Source of the DNA: Verrucomicrobiota bacterium
Lineage (GTDB): Bacteria; Verrucomicrobiota; Verrucomicrobiia; Opitutales; Opitutaceae
NCBI GenBank assembly: GCA_023457035.1
Contig: JAEWNN010000200.1
Coordinates: forward strand, 1-6,893
Direction of reading: 5' to 3'
DNA length: 6,893 bases
Notes under the pieces: model-generated
Told to the model about the DNA's origin: nothing
The model's input: only the letters and a program-made list of their open reading frames with translations
Database searches by the model: none
In this document: piece by piece, positions 6,583-6,893 of the stretch
Layout of the letters: each line of letters starts with the position of its first letter
Numbering within the stretch: position 1 is the stretch's first letter
Translations under genes and position numbers: made by a program

Positions 6583-6616
6583 CGGGGCGGTCGTTGCATC
6601 AGGCGACACCGCCCCG
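6583..6616. repeat. Inverted repeat downstream of transposase stop
   Basis: Arms CGGGGCGGT (6583-6591) and ACCGCCCCG (6608-6616) form a 9-bp stem with a 16-nt loop, starting 9 bp past the transposase stop on the minus strand. GGGGCGGTC (6584-6592) is also repeated directly at 6547-6555. It may act as a transcription stop for the transposase or belong to the element's terminus; no T-tract follows, so neither role is secure. Confidence 0.4.
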
Positions 6617-6624
6617 TCGGCCGG

Positions 6625-6893
6625 TCAGGCGGGTTGGAGCACGGTTTTGGGGATGTGGAGGCGCTTGAGGTTGTAGGCGCTGCACACCAGCGCCCATTCC
6701 AGCGACACCTTCGCCAGTCCGCGCAGCAACAAGCAGCGGAAGACCAGTGAGGCCTCGATGATGCCAAAGACCGGCTCGACGGTCTGTTGGCGTTGTTTGT
6801 AGCGGGCGCGGCCGGCCTGGGTGGCGGTGCGGTGGGCGAGCCGCTGGAGGAACGGGGCGTCTTCGGGTGGTGGCGACGGATCGGGCCGGGCTT
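6625..6893 (-). CDS. IS1182-type DDE transposase, C-terminal part (partial)
   Basis: Translation of the minus strand from the window edge gives 88 residues ending at a TGA at 6627-6625; the start lies outside the window. The sequence includes RARYKQRQQTVEPVFGIIEA, then FRCLLLRGLAKVSLEWALVC and SAYNLKRLH, which is the classic C-terminus of IS1182-family (DDE domain, IS4/IS5-like superfamily) transposases. The Glu of TVEPVFG is the last residue of the DDE catalytic triad, and YKQRQ before it is the usual basic patch. The visible part has no frameshift or internal stop, so the element may be intact beyond the window, but this cannot be judged. The proline-rich segment before it (PDPSPPPEDAPF) is a variable linker in this group. 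Confidence 0.9.
   Translation of the reverse strand, partial: ARPDPSPPPEDAPFLQRLAHRTATQAGRARYKQRQQTVEPVFGIIEASLVFRCLLLRGLAKVSLEWALVCSAYNLKRLHIPKTVLQPA

Larger units (their letters stand above)
6283..6624. other. Gene-free accessory stretch with hairpins
   Basis: This 342-bp stretch lies between the membrane-protein start and the transposase stop. Short open frames exist on both strands, but their composition (Arg/Pro/Ser-rich) and their passage through hairpins argue against coding. The left part (6283-6455) should hold the membrane-protein promoter, though no clear -35/-10 pair can be named; the most AT-rich spot is around 6358-6368. The right part holds two adjacent hairpins (6460-6515) and a cluster of CGGTC-containing repeats (6547-6626) leading into the insertion sequence. 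Confidence 0.6.
6547..6893 (-). mobile_element. IS1182-type insertion sequence, 3' part
   Basis: The right edge of the window holds the 3' end of an insertion sequence, identified from its transposase. The rest, including the other terminus, lies beyond position 6893. The inner boundary is not determined: 6547 is set by the start of the short-repeat cluster that flanks the gene, and the true terminal inverted repeat could lie anywhere from about 6456 to 6624. No target-site duplication can be checked. Confidence 0.5.

Noticed and set aside
6376..6609. 77-residue minus-strand open frame before the insertion sequence
   Set aside because: It is translated straight through both strong hairpins and the short-repeat cluster, so its composition reflects repeats rather than a protein.

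Overview
This window is GC-rich chromosomal DNA, apparently from a Gram-negative bacterium. Evidence is a predicted outer-membrane beta-barrel protein with a signal peptide and a C-terminal Phe, strongly G/C-ending codons, and mostly absent Shine-Dalgarno sequences. A member of the Verrucomicrobiota (Opitutales-like) is my best guess, but it is an inference from style and gene content; no rRNA or other marker gene is present.

Layout from left to right. (1) A plus-strand cytidylate-kinase-like protein (101-838) converges on a block of three minus-strand genes. Read in their own direction, these are a membrane-anchored GAF + SpoIIE/PP2C-type phosphatase (3633 to 2194), a small protein of unknown function (2092 to 1679) and a spermidine-synthase-like SAM-fold protein (1550 to 870). 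They may be co-transcribed, with gaps of about 100 and 130 bp and no convincing intrinsic terminator between them. (2) A 244-bp divergent intergenic region, containing a strong 25-bp interrupted palindrome, separates the phosphatase from an outer-membrane beta-barrel protein (3878-4582). That gene ends in a textbook Rho-independent terminator (4604-4632). (3) thiM, hydroxyethylthiazole kinase (4682-5497), follows on the plus strand and converges on a four-helix membrane protein of unknown function (6282 to 5527). (4) The right end is accessory DNA. About 340 bp without a gene carries two adjacent strong hairpins sharing a common octamer and a cluster of short GC-rich repeats. After it comes the C-terminal part of an IS1182-type DDE transposase on the minus strand, cut by the window edge.

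The genes do not form one obvious pathway. thiM salvages the thiazole half of thiamine. The phosphatase is an RsbU-like output module whose kinase, STAS or anti-sigma partners are not in the window. The kinase-like and synthase-like proteins are family-level calls with uncertain substrates. I see no CRISPR array, defence island, tRNA, riboswitch or clear novel multi-gene system. The items most worth a second look are the paired hairpins beside the insertion sequence, the intergenic palindrome, and the unrecognised small protein downstream of the phosphatase.
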